From NCBI RefSeq assembly GCF_014076845.1, contig NZ_JACGUT010000077.1, positions 124,001 through 188,000 of the forward strand: DNA of 64,000 bases. The letters are read 5' to 3'. Under the pieces are notes generated by a model that had not been told where the DNA came from, searched no databases, and saw nothing but the letters and a program-made list of their open reading frames with translations. Positions within the stretch are counted from its first letter, which is position 1. Each line of letters starts with the position of its first letter. Position numbers and translations under genes: made by a program. The DNA comes from Colwellia sp. MB3u-41. GTDB taxonomy: Bacteria; Pseudomonadota; Gammaproteobacteria; Enterobacterales; Alteromonadaceae. Positions 9,690-18,553 of the stretch are shown in pieces.

Positions 9690-11051
9690 ATGAAGTTATT
9701 TGCAGAACGTATTTTACTCAGCAGCGGTTGGAAAACACAACAAACACTGACAATAGAAAACGGTGTGATCACGGCAATCGCATCGGGGTATATTGATGGC
9801 GCTGAAAAAGTAGGCGTTGTTATTCCCGGTATGGTTAATTGTCATTCTCATGCCTTTCAGCGCGCCTTTGCCGGTTTCAGTGAGCAGGGCAGCGAAGGTC
9901 AAGATAGTTTTTGGACATGGCGTCACGTTATGTACAAATTTATTGACCAATTAACCGTAAATGATGCCGAAATAATTGCCACCCAGCTCTATATTGAAAT
10001 GCTTAAAATGGGATATACCCGAGTAGCCGAGTTTCATTATTTACATCATCAAATCAATGGCGATAACCACGACGAACTTGCAGAAATGGCAAAAGCTATT
10101 TTTAAGGCCAGTCAACAATCGGGTATTGGCTTAACGTTATTACCTGTACTTTATCGGTTTAGTGGCTTTGGTCCATTACCTGCAAACGATGGACAAAAAC
10201 GTTTTATTAATTCAGTTGAACAATTCAATCAACTGGTCAGTGATTGCTTTACTTTAAGTGCCAAATATCAAAACACCAATATTGGTATTGCACCACACTC
10301 GTTAAGAGCGGTTGATAAGCCTTCGTTAGAACAAGCGGTAAAACATGTACGAGATTTAGACAATAAAGCTCCTGTGCACATTCATATTGCTGAGCAACAA
10401 AAAGAAGTAGACGACTGTTTAGCACATTATGGTCAACGTCCGGTGGAATGGTTATTAAATAATGCAGCATTAGATCAACAATGGTGCTTAATTCATGCCA
10501 CGCATATCAACGAACAAGAGCGCCAAGGTCTTATTGTCAGCAAAGCTATTGCTGGGATTTGCCCAACCACTGAAGCAAATTTGGGGGATGGTATTTTTCC
10601 AACCACTGAGTTTTTAGCTGAACAAGGCACCTTAGCGATAGGATCTGATAGCCATATTTCAGTTAATCCTGTGGAAGAATTGCGTTGGCTAGAATATGCT
10701 CAACGATTAATTAAACAGCAACGTGCCATTTTGGCAACAGAAAATGAACCTTCAGTGGGTCGTAATTTATGGCAAAAAGCAGCGTTAGGCGGCGCGCAAA
10801 GTACTAACAGTAATACGGGGGAATTGGCAGTAGGGAAACAAGCTGACTTGCTGGTACTTAACGCAAAGAAAGTGGCTTTATTTGCCCATCATGACCAACA
10901 TCTATTAGATAGTATGATCTTTGCGAGCCAGCAGAACATGGTTCACGACGTAATGGTGAATGGCCACTGGGTAATTAAAGCGGGAGCACATCACTTAGAG
11001 CAACAATCAGAACAAGCATTTTCTAAGTTGTTAGCAAGCCTTTCTACTTAG
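9690..11051 (+). CDS. hutF: Formimidoylglutamate deiminase
   Basis: A 453-aa amidohydrolase-superfamily enzyme that deiminates N-formimidoyl-L-glutamate to N-formyl-L-glutamate plus ammonia, passing product to HutG. The metal-binding motif is GMVNCHSHAFQRAFAG (about residues 47-62). Further metal and catalytic residues lie in HIHIAEQ, the LIHATH strand and the SDSHISVNP motif, and the C-terminal LAVGKQADLLVLN closes the beta-sandwich. An ATG at 9690, 7 nt after AGGG, is preferred over an in-frame TTG directly before it. Translation is likely coupled to hutG. Ordinary for the family. Confidence 0.95.
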   Translation: MKLFAERILLSSGWKTQQTLTIENGVITAIASGYIDGAEKVGVVIPGMVNCHSHAFQRAFAGFSEQGSEGQDSFWTWRHVMYKFIDQLTVNDAEIIATQLYIEMLKMGYTRVAEFHYLHHQINGDNHDELAEMAKAIFKASQQSGIGLTLLPVLYRFSGFGPLPANDGQKRFINSVEQFNQLVSDCFTLSAKYQNTNIGIAPHSLRAVDKPSLEQAVKHVRDLDNKAPVHIHIAEQQKEVDDCLAHYGQRPVEWLLNNAALDQQWCLIHATHINEQERQGLIVSKAIAGICPTTEANLGDGIFPTTEFLAEQGTLAIGSDSHISVNPVEELRWLEYAQRLIKQQRAILATENEPSVGRNLWQKAALGGAQSTNSNTGELAVGKQADLLVLNAKKVALFAHHDQHLLDSMIFASQQNMVHDVMVNGHWVIKAGAHHLEQQSEQAFSKLLASLST

Positions 11052-11138
11052 TACATATAGCGCTATTGAGAATCGACATTTTTTTTAGTTTCTCGGTAAC
11101 GCTGTTTTCCCGTCAATAAATGATAATTGTTTATCGGT

Positions 11139-11495
11139 TTATAGCAGCGAACTATAACGCGAAATAGTTCGGCAAACTTTCTTTTGATTTTCATGATGAA
11201 AATGAGGGCTTTGCTGATTAGCGTTACAGTAGTCGATAAAAAATGCTTTTACTGACTTTCTATCGGCAGTTATTTTTTTTAAAAAAACCTGTTCTTCACT
11301 GCTAAAGCTAGCCAGTTCGCTTTTTAAATCGGTATAAATCTTATCTGCTTTTAATCTCACCCTCGTATCGGTAGCTTCTGAAAATTTATCGACAATCATT
11401 GTTTTTTGTTCTGTAAACCAGTCTTCTAGCTCTGGTTGCGGATAAAAATGTAAAAATAAGGCAGTTGCAACGATTAAGATCAATAAATTTTTCAT
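11139..11495 (-). CDS. Small protein with N-terminal membrane anchor, unrecognised
   Basis: A 118-aa protein. Residues 3-17 (NLLILIVATALFLHF) form a signal anchor or signal peptide, followed by a charged, helix-prone domain containing a DWFTEQKTMIVDKFSEA stretch and two cysteines (around CNANQQS and CRTIS) that could form a disulfide outside the cytosol. I do not recognise the family. It lies alone, convergent with hutF and divergent from ccoG. Codon use looks native. Confidence 0.6.
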   Translation of the reverse strand: MKNLLILIVATALFLHFYPQPELEDWFTEQKTMIVDKFSEATDTRVRLKADKIYTDLKSELASFSSEEQVFLKKITADRKSVKAFFIDYCNANQQSPHFHHENQKKVCRTISRYSSLL

Positions 11496-11629
11496 AAATT
11501 TTCATATAATTGAATGGTTATATAAGAATAATCAATTTTTGGCTTATTCACTAATTTTAATTATTTTATAACGTATTAGTCGCTAAATATCGTTATAATC
11601 TCGGTGCTCTCGTATATCAAGGATTTATC

Positions 11630-13063
11630 GTGAAATCAGAAGACAAGAACAAAAAACCATCGGTACAAATTCCCGTTAAAAACATTCAGATACATCAACC
11701 GAATAAGGTAGAAACCTACCAGCCACGTGACCAAATTTATGTGCGTAAGGTTAGTGGTGTCTTTCAATTACTTAGGCAAAGAATGAACTTTGTTTTTTTA
11801 GCCCTTTTTGCGTTACTGCCTTGGCTACAATATAACGATCATCAAGCCATTTTATTTGATATTTCAGAGCAACGTTTTACCTTATGGGGCTTAACGTTAT
11901 GGCCGCAAGACTTAACACTGCTCGCTTGGCTTTGTATTCTTAGTGCTTTTTTATTGTTTTTCATCACTACCTTTTTAGGGCGTGTCTGGTGTGGGTACTT
12001 ATGTCCTCAGACCGTTTGGACCTTTATTTTTATCTGGTTTGAAGAAAAAATTGAAGGCACCGCTAATCAACGTAAAAAACTCGATAGCCGTGAGCTTGAT
12101 TTTGACAAATTCTGGCGCAAAGCATTGAAGCACACCTGCTGGCTATTTTTCTCTCTGTTAACCGCACTGACCTTTGCGGGTTATTTTGCACCAGTAGATG
12201 AAGTTTTTATTGATTTTTTCACTTTTCAGGCCTCGTTTACTTTAGCCGCGGTTGTGTGGTTTTTTACCTTTTGTACCTATGGAAATGCTGGCTGGATGCG
12301 AGAAATTATGTGTTTACATATGTGTCCTTATGCGCGTTTTCAATCAGCGATGTTTGACAAAGATACCTTAACAGTTTCATATGACTTTAATCGTGGTGAA
12401 GACCGTGGCGCGCGCTCTCGCAAGATAGACCATGCATCGTTAGACATCGGTGATTGTATTGATTGCAACCTTTGTGTGCAGGTTTGTCCAACAGGTATAG
12501 ATATTCGTAACGGCTTACAGTATGAATGTATTAACTGTGGCGCGTGTATCGATGCCTGTGACGATGTTATGGACAAAATGAACTACCCGAAAGGGCTAAT
12601 ACGTTACACCACTGAACATGAATTACAAGGCAAAAAAGTTCACTTTATCCGCTCAAAATTAGTAGGATATGCAATTGTTTTAACAGTGATGACTAGCTTA
12701 CTTGTTTTAGAAATTGTTAATAGAGTCCCTGTTACCATGGATATTATTCGTGACAGAAATGAGTTAGCTAAAGAAAAATTTAACGGTGATATAGAAAATG
12801 TTTACACCTTAAAAATATTAAACAAATCGCAAACTGACAACGTTTATCGCTTGTCAGTAAAAGGTATTGCAAATACTAAATGGCATGGCGAAAAAGAAGT
12901 TATGGTAAAAGCTGCGGGTGTCTATACCTTGCCGATGAGCCTTTCTGTTGACCCTTATGAATTAAAAGAGTACATGACCGATATTTCATTTGTTATTGAA
13001 CTGGTTTCAGAGGAAGATGACGTTTCTCTTGAACATGAAAGTAGGTTTTTTAATAAACGCTAA
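11630..13063 (+). CDS. ccoG: Cytochrome c oxidase accessory protein CcoG (RdxA/FixG family)
   Basis: A 477-aa membrane iron-sulfur protein. Known role: reducing the copper chaperone route during assembly of the CuB centre in cbb3 oxidase. About five TM helices are visible, beginning near residues 52-70 and including GRVWCGYLCPQTVW. Two ferredoxin-type clusters follow: CIDCNLCVQVCP and CINCGACIDACDD (about residues 281-315). The C-terminal periplasmic Ig-like domain is DUF3483/FixG_C-like. The start is GTG at 11630, 6 nt after AAGGA. It overlaps srkA by one base (TAATG). The cbb3 genes are not in the window. Confidence 0.95.
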   Translation: MKSEDKNKKPSVQIPVKNIQIHQPNKVETYQPRDQIYVRKVSGVFQLLRQRMNFVFLALFALLPWLQYNDHQAILFDISEQRFTLWGLTLWPQDLTLLAWLCILSAFLLFFITTFLGRVWCGYLCPQTVWTFIFIWFEEKIEGTANQRKKLDSRELDFDKFWRKALKHTCWLFFSLLTALTFAGYFAPVDEVFIDFFTFQASFTLAAVVWFFTFCTYGNAGWMREIMCLHMCPYARFQSAMFDKDTLTVSYDFNRGEDRGARSRKIDHASLDIGDCIDCNLCVQVCPTGIDIRNGLQYECINCGACIDACDDVMDKMNYPKGLIRYTTEHELQGKKVHFIRSKLVGYAIVLTVMTSLLVLEIVNRVPVTMDIIRDRNELAKEKFNGDIENVYTLKILNKSQTDNVYRLSVKGIANTKWHGEKEVMVKAAGVYTLPMSLSVDPYELKEYMTDISFVIELVSEEDDVSLEHESRFFNKR

Positions 13064-14040
13064 TGTCTGTATTTGATTTTACTACACTGTCACCCAACTT
13101 AATTTTAGATGGCCTAGAAAGCACAGGCCTCTTTGTTGATAGTGGCTTGCTTGCCTTAAATAGTTATGAAAATCGTGTGTATCAATTTCATGATGATGAT
13201 AAAAAAAAATATGTTACTAAATTTTATCGGCCACAACGCTGGACCGAAGCTGAACTAAGAGAAGAACATAGTTTTGCTTTTGAATTAGCCAAGCAAGAAT
13301 TACCGCTAGTTGCGCCATTAAAGATTGGTGGAGAGTCACTTTTCTCTTATGAAGGCTTCAATTTTGCTATCTACCCTTGTCGTGGTGGTCGTATATTTGA
13401 AGTGGACAATTTAGATCAGCTTGAATGGATGGGACGATTTTTAGGACGCATTCATGCTGTCGCGGCAACAAAACGTTTTAAGCATCGCCCAACTTTTAAT
13501 AAGCAAGAAATGCTTTTTCAGGCAACAGATATCATAAAAGATTCTGGTTTCGTCCCCCATTACTTGAGCAAAGCTTTTTTTACTATTTTAGAGCAAGTTG
13601 TTGATATAGCCGCCGAGCAATATCAACCCAGTAACGAAATACGTTTGCATGGTGATTGTCATGCAGGTAATATTTTATGGACAGACAATGGCCCACACTT
13701 TGTCGATCTAGATGATTGTCGCATGGGGCCAGCGATTCAAGACTTATGGATGATGCTTTCTGGCGATCGTCAACAGCGATTGTTACAGCTTGATACAATG
13801 CTATCTGGGTACGAAGAGTTTTATTCATTTGAACCCAAGCAACTTATTTTGATAGAATCATTACGTACCATGCGAGTTGTTAATTATATGGCCTGGTTAT
13901 GTAAGCGTTGGCAAGATCCAGCGTTCCCACATAACTTTCCATGGTTTAATACGGATAAATATTGGGAACAGCAAATTCTGATGCTTAAAGAGCAAGTGTC
14001 TGCGCTTCAACAGCCCCCATTAAGTTTATTACCTGCATAA
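13063..14040 (+). CDS. srkA: Stress response kinase A (YihE/RdoA)
   Basis: A 325-aa APH-fold Ser/Thr kinase of the SrkA family, which in E. coli acts on envelope-stress death pathways and is co-transcribed with dsbA. Family landmarks: KKYVTKFYRPQRW near the N-terminus, the catalytic loop EIRLHGDCHAGNILW (HGD-x4-N) and the metal site HFVDLDDCRMGPAIQDLW. The length is normal. It starts inside the ccoG stop codon and is followed 47 nt later by dsbA, preserving the conserved srkA-dsbA pairing. Confidence 0.95.
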   Translation: MSVFDFTTLSPNLILDGLESTGLFVDSGLLALNSYENRVYQFHDDDKKKYVTKFYRPQRWTEAELREEHSFAFELAKQELPLVAPLKIGGESLFSYEGFNFAIYPCRGGRIFEVDNLDQLEWMGRFLGRIHAVAATKRFKHRPTFNKQEMLFQATDIIKDSGFVPHYLSKAFFTILEQVVDIAAEQYQPSNEIRLHGDCHAGNILWTDNGPHFVDLDDCRMGPAIQDLWMMLSGDRQQRLLQLDTMLSGYEEFYSFEPKQLILIESLRTMRVVNYMAWLCKRWQDPAFPHNFPWFNTDKYWEQQILMLKEQVSALQQPPLSLLPA

Positions 14041-14087
14041 TTATTAGTAATAAAAAGTGCAAAATTTATCATAGAGGAAAAAATTAA

Positions 14088-14720
14088 ATGAAAAAGTTAT
14101 TAAGTTTATTTGTTATGCTCTTGTTGCCATTAATGGCTTCTGCAGCAAATTATCAAGAAGGTACACACTATACCGTTGTTAGCGAACAAGTAACGAAAAA
14201 ACCTGAAGTGCGTGAATTCTTTTCATTTTATTGCCCACATTGTTTTCGTTTTGAACCTTTTATGGCTGGCGTAAAAAAACAATTACCAACAGGGGTTAAC
14301 TTTGAATTTAATCATGTTGATTTCTTACGTGGCGCTTCTCCAGTGATGCAACAAATGTTAAGTAAAGCGTTGGTAGTTGCTGAAGAGCTAGGTATGGAAA
14401 GAAAGTTAATGGGCGCACTTTTTAATTATATTCATGTACAACGTGCGGTTTTTACCTCTGAAAAAGATATTCGTAATGTGTTTGTATTAAATGGCGCTGA
14501 CGGCGAAAAATTTGATAAATTAATGAAAAGCTTTGGTGTTAACAGCAAAGTTAAACAAATGAAGAAAAAACAAGACTATTATGCGAAGAGTGGTGGGTTA
14601 ACTGGCGTTCCTACGGTTATTGTTAATGGTCGTTATAAAATTGATAATGCCAGTTTAGACAAAAAAAATCTTGAAGCCGACTACAATAACTTAGTTAAGT
14701 ATTTACTTACCCTTGATTAA
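14088..14720 (+). CDS. dsbA: Thiol:disulfide interchange protein DsbA
   Basis: A 210-aa periplasmic oxidase that introduces disulfides into exported proteins. The signal peptide is residues 1-19 (MKKLLSLFVMLLLPLMASA). The active site C49-P-H-C52 is in FFSFYCPHCFRF and the cis-proline loop is in LTGVPTVIVNG. The helical insertion lies between. A ribosome site GAGG lies 10 nt before the ATG. It is re-oxidised by DsbB in known systems. It closes the ccoG-srkA-dsbA group and has an intrinsic terminator. Confidence 0.96.
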   Translation: MKKLLSLFVMLLLPLMASAANYQEGTHYTVVSEQVTKKPEVREFFSFYCPHCFRFEPFMAGVKKQLPTGVNFEFNHVDFLRGASPVMQQMLSKALVVAEELGMERKLMGALFNYIHVQRAVFTSEKDIRNVFVLNGADGEKFDKLMKSFGVNSKVKQMKKKQDYYAKSGGLTGVPTVIVNGRYKIDNASLDKKNLEADYNNLVKYLLTLD

Positions 14721-14743
14721 CTCATCGGTATTCGTGTGATAAT

Positions 14744-14769
14744 AAGGAGCTAAATAGCTCCTTTTTTTT
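14744..14769. terminator. Intrinsic terminator after dsbA
   Basis: AAGGAGC (14744-14750) pairs with GCTCCTT (14757-14763) around a 6-nt loop, followed by a run of T to 14769. It overlaps the last codons of the convergent VTT gene, so it may work on both strands. Confidence 0.85.
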
Positions 14770-15418
14770 GGGCAGTGTTTTCTTTCTTATAGAGTAAATA
14801 GCCAAAAATTAACGCAACAACGAGTAAGCATAAACTCAGCAGTATTTGTTGATTTTCCCCTATTTTAATCCCCGCACCAAGTAATGAAAATATAAACATT
14901 TGTGGAATAAATCCAACGCAAGTCCCTGTAACATAAGGGATAAAATTTATATTGGCAATACCTGCTAGTATGTTAGTTAGAAAGTTAGAACCCGCTGGAA
15001 GTAAACGAATAATTAATGCTTTGCTAAAAGTGTGAGTTGAGAAGAAAACAGATACGCGGTTTAGTTTTTCAGGGTAGGTGTCTAGCACTCTCTGTCTAAA
15101 AAAAGTTTTTGCGACCAATAATGTTAATATACAACCGAGCGTTGCCGCTAAAGTAGCGACTAGCGCACCATAAAAGATACCCAATATATAGCCACAAGAA
15201 AAGGCTGCAACTTGCCTAGGTAAACCTATGCTGGTGAGTAATGCTAATACAATTAATAGGGTCAGTATCCCTAGTGGCCCTTGAGGAATTAATTGATCAA
15301 TGAGGGGTTGAAGGTTGTCACTTTGCAGTGCATCTAAAGAAAAAAGCACACTTAAAAGAATGGCAATACTTACCAATGTTGTGATCAAAAATAGTGTTTT
15401 AGTGTGTCTGTTTAGCAT
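14750..15418 (-). CDS. VTT-domain membrane protein (TVP38/TMEM64 family)
   Basis: A 222-aa inner-membrane protein with about five hydrophobic segments: 9-28, 50-65, 75-105, a pair near 150-175, and 185-207. The central part (LPRQVAAFSCGYILGIFYGALVATLAATLG) is the VTT/SNARE-associated domain found in DedA-like proteins; known relatives are lipid scramblases or transporters. It starts immediately after the stop of the 703-aa gene upstream with no gap, so the two are translated as one unit. Substrate unknown. Confidence 0.85.
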   Translation of the reverse strand: MLNRHTKTLFLITTLVSIAILLSVLFSLDALQSDNLQPLIDQLIPQGPLGILTLLIVLALLTSIGLPRQVAAFSCGYILGIFYGALVATLAATLGCILTLLVAKTFFRQRVLDTYPEKLNRVSVFFSTHTFSKALIIRLLPAGSNFLTNILAGIANINFIPYVTGTCVGFIPQMFIFSLLGAGIKIGENQQILLSLCLLVVALIFGYLLYKKENTAQKKGAI

Positions 15419-17530
15419 TTATTTATTATCTGTGATGTCTGATAAAATTTTAGCTTTAGCTAAACTAAACTCTTCTTCATTGAGAAAGCCTTTTTGTTTT
15501 AAGTCGGCAAGCTTATCTAAAGTATTAATTAATTCAGAGTCATGGAGAGTAATATTGTGTAGTTCTTCTGCTGATTTATTTTCTGTAACCGATTTTATTT
15601 CTTTGCTAATAACGTGAGGTTGCTCTACTTTTACTGATGCCTTAATTTGGGGGGGCTCAAATACAGCCGCTTTTATTTTACGCTTTTGTGTCGCCTGCGG
15701 GTTTAATTGTTTAGCGATAAACCAACTCCAATCAATCAATGACTCTAAAGTGTCAAAGTATTTAGCCTTAGTTAAACGCTGGTTGCCTTTTCGTAAGTAC
15801 AAACAGATGACATATTCTTTAGTGTTTATATCTGTCAGGTAAAGTTGAACTTCTCGGATTTCATCATTAAGAAGTTTATGTCGATTAGCTTTAGTGAAAT
15901 TGAGGTGTAATTGGTTTTCTCGTTGTTCGTTGTAGCCGTAGTCATCATCTTTATTGATGATACTGACAATATTACCATTAATAGAAATTTCACTCTTAAC
16001 AATGTCAGCAATAGCTAGTTGGCTACCGACTTCAGACTGATGACGTTTGTAAAATAATAGGGTCGTTTGCGAGCTATCTAATTCAAACCGAGCAAACTGA
16101 CTGCTTAATTTCGCTTTTACAGCATTGCTTTTCGGTCGTAATCGATAAAATATTACGGCTACTACTGAGATAAATAATATTAATAAGAGATTGCCGTAAG
16201 CATTACTGTTTACTGTGTCTGCTTGCTCATCATGCTCTTCTTGTTCACCTCTGGCCTCAATATTACTGTCTTTATCTATTACCAATGTACTCGGTTGAAT
16301 GGCTAATAATCGCTTGTTGGCATAATCTAGCAGTAAAGGTTCGCCGGCATGATCTAAGAGCAGTGAAACTTTATTTGCTGGGGAAAGCTCATCTTTGTTA
16401 AAAGATACAATAGTTTGTCCCAAAAATTCTTTCTTAACCTCACCATTTTTTATCGCGGTACTAAATTGAGCAAGTTGCCAGTTCTTTGCATTATTAGCAA
16501 GGTATAAAATATTACCGACAGCATTTTTTAGCGATCTGCCATAATATGGAAAAATACTTTCATTGCGCCATTGGCTAGACTTAAGTGTAAAAACGAGTTT
16601 CTTTTGATCAGAATCTCGCCAATCAGCCCCTTTTTCTGCAACAGCGACTTGGTGAACACCCTCGTAGGTGTGTTCTATGAGCAATGCGCCATAATGTTGT
16701 TTCGACCACGAAAAAGAATTGATATTTTGAGCCCCTAAAATAAAAATCTCATTGTTAATACTGTTTATTTTCATGAAAGGGTTACTGCTTGGCGTTCTAT
16801 AACTCTTGAGACCAAATCTTGCAGGGTTAATACGTAAAACAACACCAGAATATAACGTGCTTGTATTAGCATTCGATTGTTTTTGTACACTGTCTGATAG
16901 GGCAATATGTATTAAGCCGTAGTCTTCGTGCCATACTTTATTATAAGGATTGAACGCCATTTTCTGGATATGATGGGTATTGCTAGGAACCGCAATTCTG
17001 ATGACTTCTCTGCGTTGCTCTTTATCTATACGATCAGGGGCTGAACTATCGTATTGCCATTGGGTGACCACCGCGTCAAATGGCAATGTTACTGGATCCT
17101 CTAATAGAGTTAAGCGTGCAACATTATTATTTTTTTTATTGGGTTCAATATGAGCTGTAAAAAAGGTTTGGTAACCGGGTTTATCTGCTAACGAAAAGCT
17201 TGGATGTAAGGTAAAAGCGGTTAACTTTACTTGTGCCAGGTTATTTTGGTCGCTTAAGGGTAAGCGAGATAAAGAAAGTAGTTTGGCACCGCTGAGTAAA
17301 GATAACTCACCTTTTTCATCTGCAAGTAAGTATTGATTTTTCTCTTTTCTTTTAAGGGGCAATGGAATTAATGTTATTTTATTTTTCGTACTAAGTGTGG
17401 GTAATTTTGCTAAAATCTCAAGGCTATATTCTTCTGCAACGGTTGTTAATACATGTAATAAACAGTAAATAACGAGTACCGTTGAAAGTGCAGGCTTAAC
17501 TATCTTTTTTATATAATAAAGAATTTTCAT
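15419..17530 (-). CDS. Large single-pass membrane protein with C-terminal SHOCT motif, unrecognised
   Basis: A 703-aa protein. Residues 12-32 are a hydrophobic leader (signal peptide). About 33-430 is a large extracytoplasmic region with many short beta strands (repeated forms such as LLLDHAGEPLLLDYANKRL), suggesting a propeller or beta-rich fold. A TM helix is at about 447-465 (NLLLILFISVVAVIFY), then about 240 cytoplasmic residues. The last 30 residues (DKLADLKQKGFLNEEEFSLAK) match a SHOCT motif, a short helical oligomerisation tail. I do not recognise the extracytoplasmic domain. Zero-gap coupling to the VTT protein suggests a shared envelope role. Confidence 0.7.
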   Translation of the reverse strand: MKILYYIKKIVKPALSTVLVIYCLLHVLTTVAEEYSLEILAKLPTLSTKNKITLIPLPLKRKEKNQYLLADEKGELSLLSGAKLLSLSRLPLSDQNNLAQVKLTAFTLHPSFSLADKPGYQTFFTAHIEPNKKNNNVARLTLLEDPVTLPFDAVVTQWQYDSSAPDRIDKEQRREVIRIAVPSNTHHIQKMAFNPYNKVWHEDYGLIHIALSDSVQKQSNANTSTLYSGVVLRINPARFGLKSYRTPSSNPFMKINSINNEIFILGAQNINSFSWSKQHYGALLIEHTYEGVHQVAVAEKGADWRDSDQKKLVFTLKSSQWRNESIFPYYGRSLKNAVGNILYLANNAKNWQLAQFSTAIKNGEVKKEFLGQTIVSFNKDELSPANKVSLLLDHAGEPLLLDYANKRLLAIQPSTLVIDKDSNIEARGEQEEHDEQADTVNSNAYGNLLLILFISVVAVIFYRLRPKSNAVKAKLSSQFARFELDSSQTTLLFYKRHQSEVGSQLAIADIVKSEISINGNIVSIINKDDDYGYNEQRENQLHLNFTKANRHKLLNDEIREVQLYLTDINTKEYVICLYLRKGNQRLTKAKYFDTLESLIDWSWFIAKQLNPQATQKRKIKAAVFEPPQIKASVKVEQPHVISKEIKSVTENKSAEELHNITLHDSELINTLDKLADLKQKGFLNEEEFSLAKAKILSDITDNK

Positions 17531-17576
17531 ATCTCGTCAACAATCCCATATTTATAAAAATTATAGTGAAAGAATG

Positions 17577-18227
17577 TTAATGTTTCAATAAAACGACTTG
17601 GTGGGAATCAATAAACTGTGATTTTTTACTATCGTTAAGGTAGCTTAATCGTCCATCAACCACTAGCTGGTCACCGAGTTCAGCTTTATCTTTAATATAA
17701 TGCGCTTGCTTACCCCAAATATGCACTGAACGTTCGATAGAGATATTTTGGGTTTGCTGAGTAATAGGGGAATACACTAAATTATTTACCGTTAAGTTGA
17801 GCGCAACTAATTCTTTATTATTCTCGGTAAGTACTAAATTAATTTCACTGCTAATTTCCCCACTCATATGCACTTGGTTAATTGATTGTGCGTAACCTTT
17901 CGCGAATGTTTGTGCATAAGTGGCGTGTAATATCTCACGATTAGCTTTTTTACTATTGAGTAAATAGCCTTGCACTAAAATAATATCGCCTTTTTGTGAG
18001 TGACATAGCGAACGATCAACAATATCGCCAATCACTTTAACTGTATGGTAACTCGTCCATTCTTTAAATTGATTGCTGGCTTTGTCAAACCATTTACTAT
18101 GAGTCGCCAAGACGAGTTCAGCTACGGCAACTACAGGGTTTGCTTGATAACGAATGTCAGGTTTAGCAACTAAATTACCTAATAAAGTTATTGAACATAA
18201 ATGATTTTGGCTTAGATGATTTGTCAT
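17577..18227 (-). CDS. SSB-like protein with two tandem OB folds
   Basis: A 216-aa protein with two single-stranded-DNA-binding-protein-like OB folds. The first is about residues 9-95 (CSITLLGNLVAKPDIRYQ, then a WTSYHTVKVIGDIVD strand and GDIILVQGYLL). The second is about 115-216 (VHMSGEISSEINLVL, SVHIWGKQAHYI, GDQLVVDGRLSYL). Canonical SSB has one OB fold and an acidic DDDIPF tail; neither a second domain in SSB nor that tail (this ends VVLLKH) fits normal SSB, so this is a paralogue of unknown role, perhaps acting as a pseudo-dimer. It lies 46 nt upstream of the 703-aa gene on the same strand. Confidence 0.7.
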   Translation of the reverse strand: MTNHLSQNHLCSITLLGNLVAKPDIRYQANPVVAVAELVLATHSKWFDKASNQFKEWTSYHTVKVIGDIVDRSLCHSQKGDIILVQGYLLNSKKANREILHATYAQTFAKGYAQSINQVHMSGEISSEINLVLTENNKELVALNLTVNNLVYSPITQQTQNISIERSVHIWGKQAHYIKDKAELGDQLVVDGRLSYLNDSKKSQFIDSHQVVLLKH

Positions 18228-18350
18228 GGCAATTTAATAAAAAAAACTATAATGCTAATTTACTGAAAATCATCATATTAAGCAAATACATGGTCATGAA
18301 TAATGACAATTTCCTGTACATTGGTGAGAAAATTGTTAGTATGCCGAACA

Positions 18351-18452
18351 AACCAAGGGGTGCAATAAAAAGCTGTTGTTAATAGGCTTTTGTATTGCTG
18401 AGAATTTTTACCCTTAATACCTGAAACGGATAATGCCGGCGTAGGAATGGTT
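18351..18452 (+). ncRNA. TPP riboswitch (THI element)
   Basis: Conserved thiamine-pyrophosphate aptamer. The P1 helix is AACCA (18351-18355) with TGGTT (18448-18452). GGGGTGC opens at 18357, a variable P3 arm spans 18363-18396, the invariant CTGAGA is at 18398-18403, TACCCTTAATACCTGA follows, then ACGGATAATGCCGGCGTAGG. All core blocks are present in the right order and spacing. It controls the TonB receptor gene 100 nt downstream, through an apparent terminator hairpin that begins 20 nt after the aptamer. Confidence 0.93.
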
Positions 18453-18471
18453 AATACTTTAAATACTTGTC

Positions 18472-18511
18472 GTAAACACTTAATGTAAGTGCTTACTTGC
18501 GTTGTATTTTT
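18472..18511 (+). terminator. Candidate expression-platform terminator of the TPP riboswitch
   Basis: GTAAACACTTA (18472-18482) pairs with TAAGTGCTTAC (18486-18496) across a 3-nt loop with one mismatch, followed by a U-rich stretch ending GTATTTTT at 18511. It lies between the aptamer and the receptor start codon, so TPP binding could favour termination. The U-run is interrupted, and any anti-terminator pairing was not resolved. Confidence 0.5.
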
Positions 18512-18553
18512 GTATTGCTCTCTTTTGCTTGCATGCCACAAAAAGAGCGCTGT

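Noticed and set aside
18278-18541. An 87-codon minus-strand frame
   Set aside because: It is antisense to the TPP riboswitch; the conserved RNA explains the open frame.
18497-18553. Longer N-terminus for the TonB receptor starting at a TTG
   Set aside because: It would put 19 residues before a perfect signal peptide and overlaps the riboswitch terminator tail.
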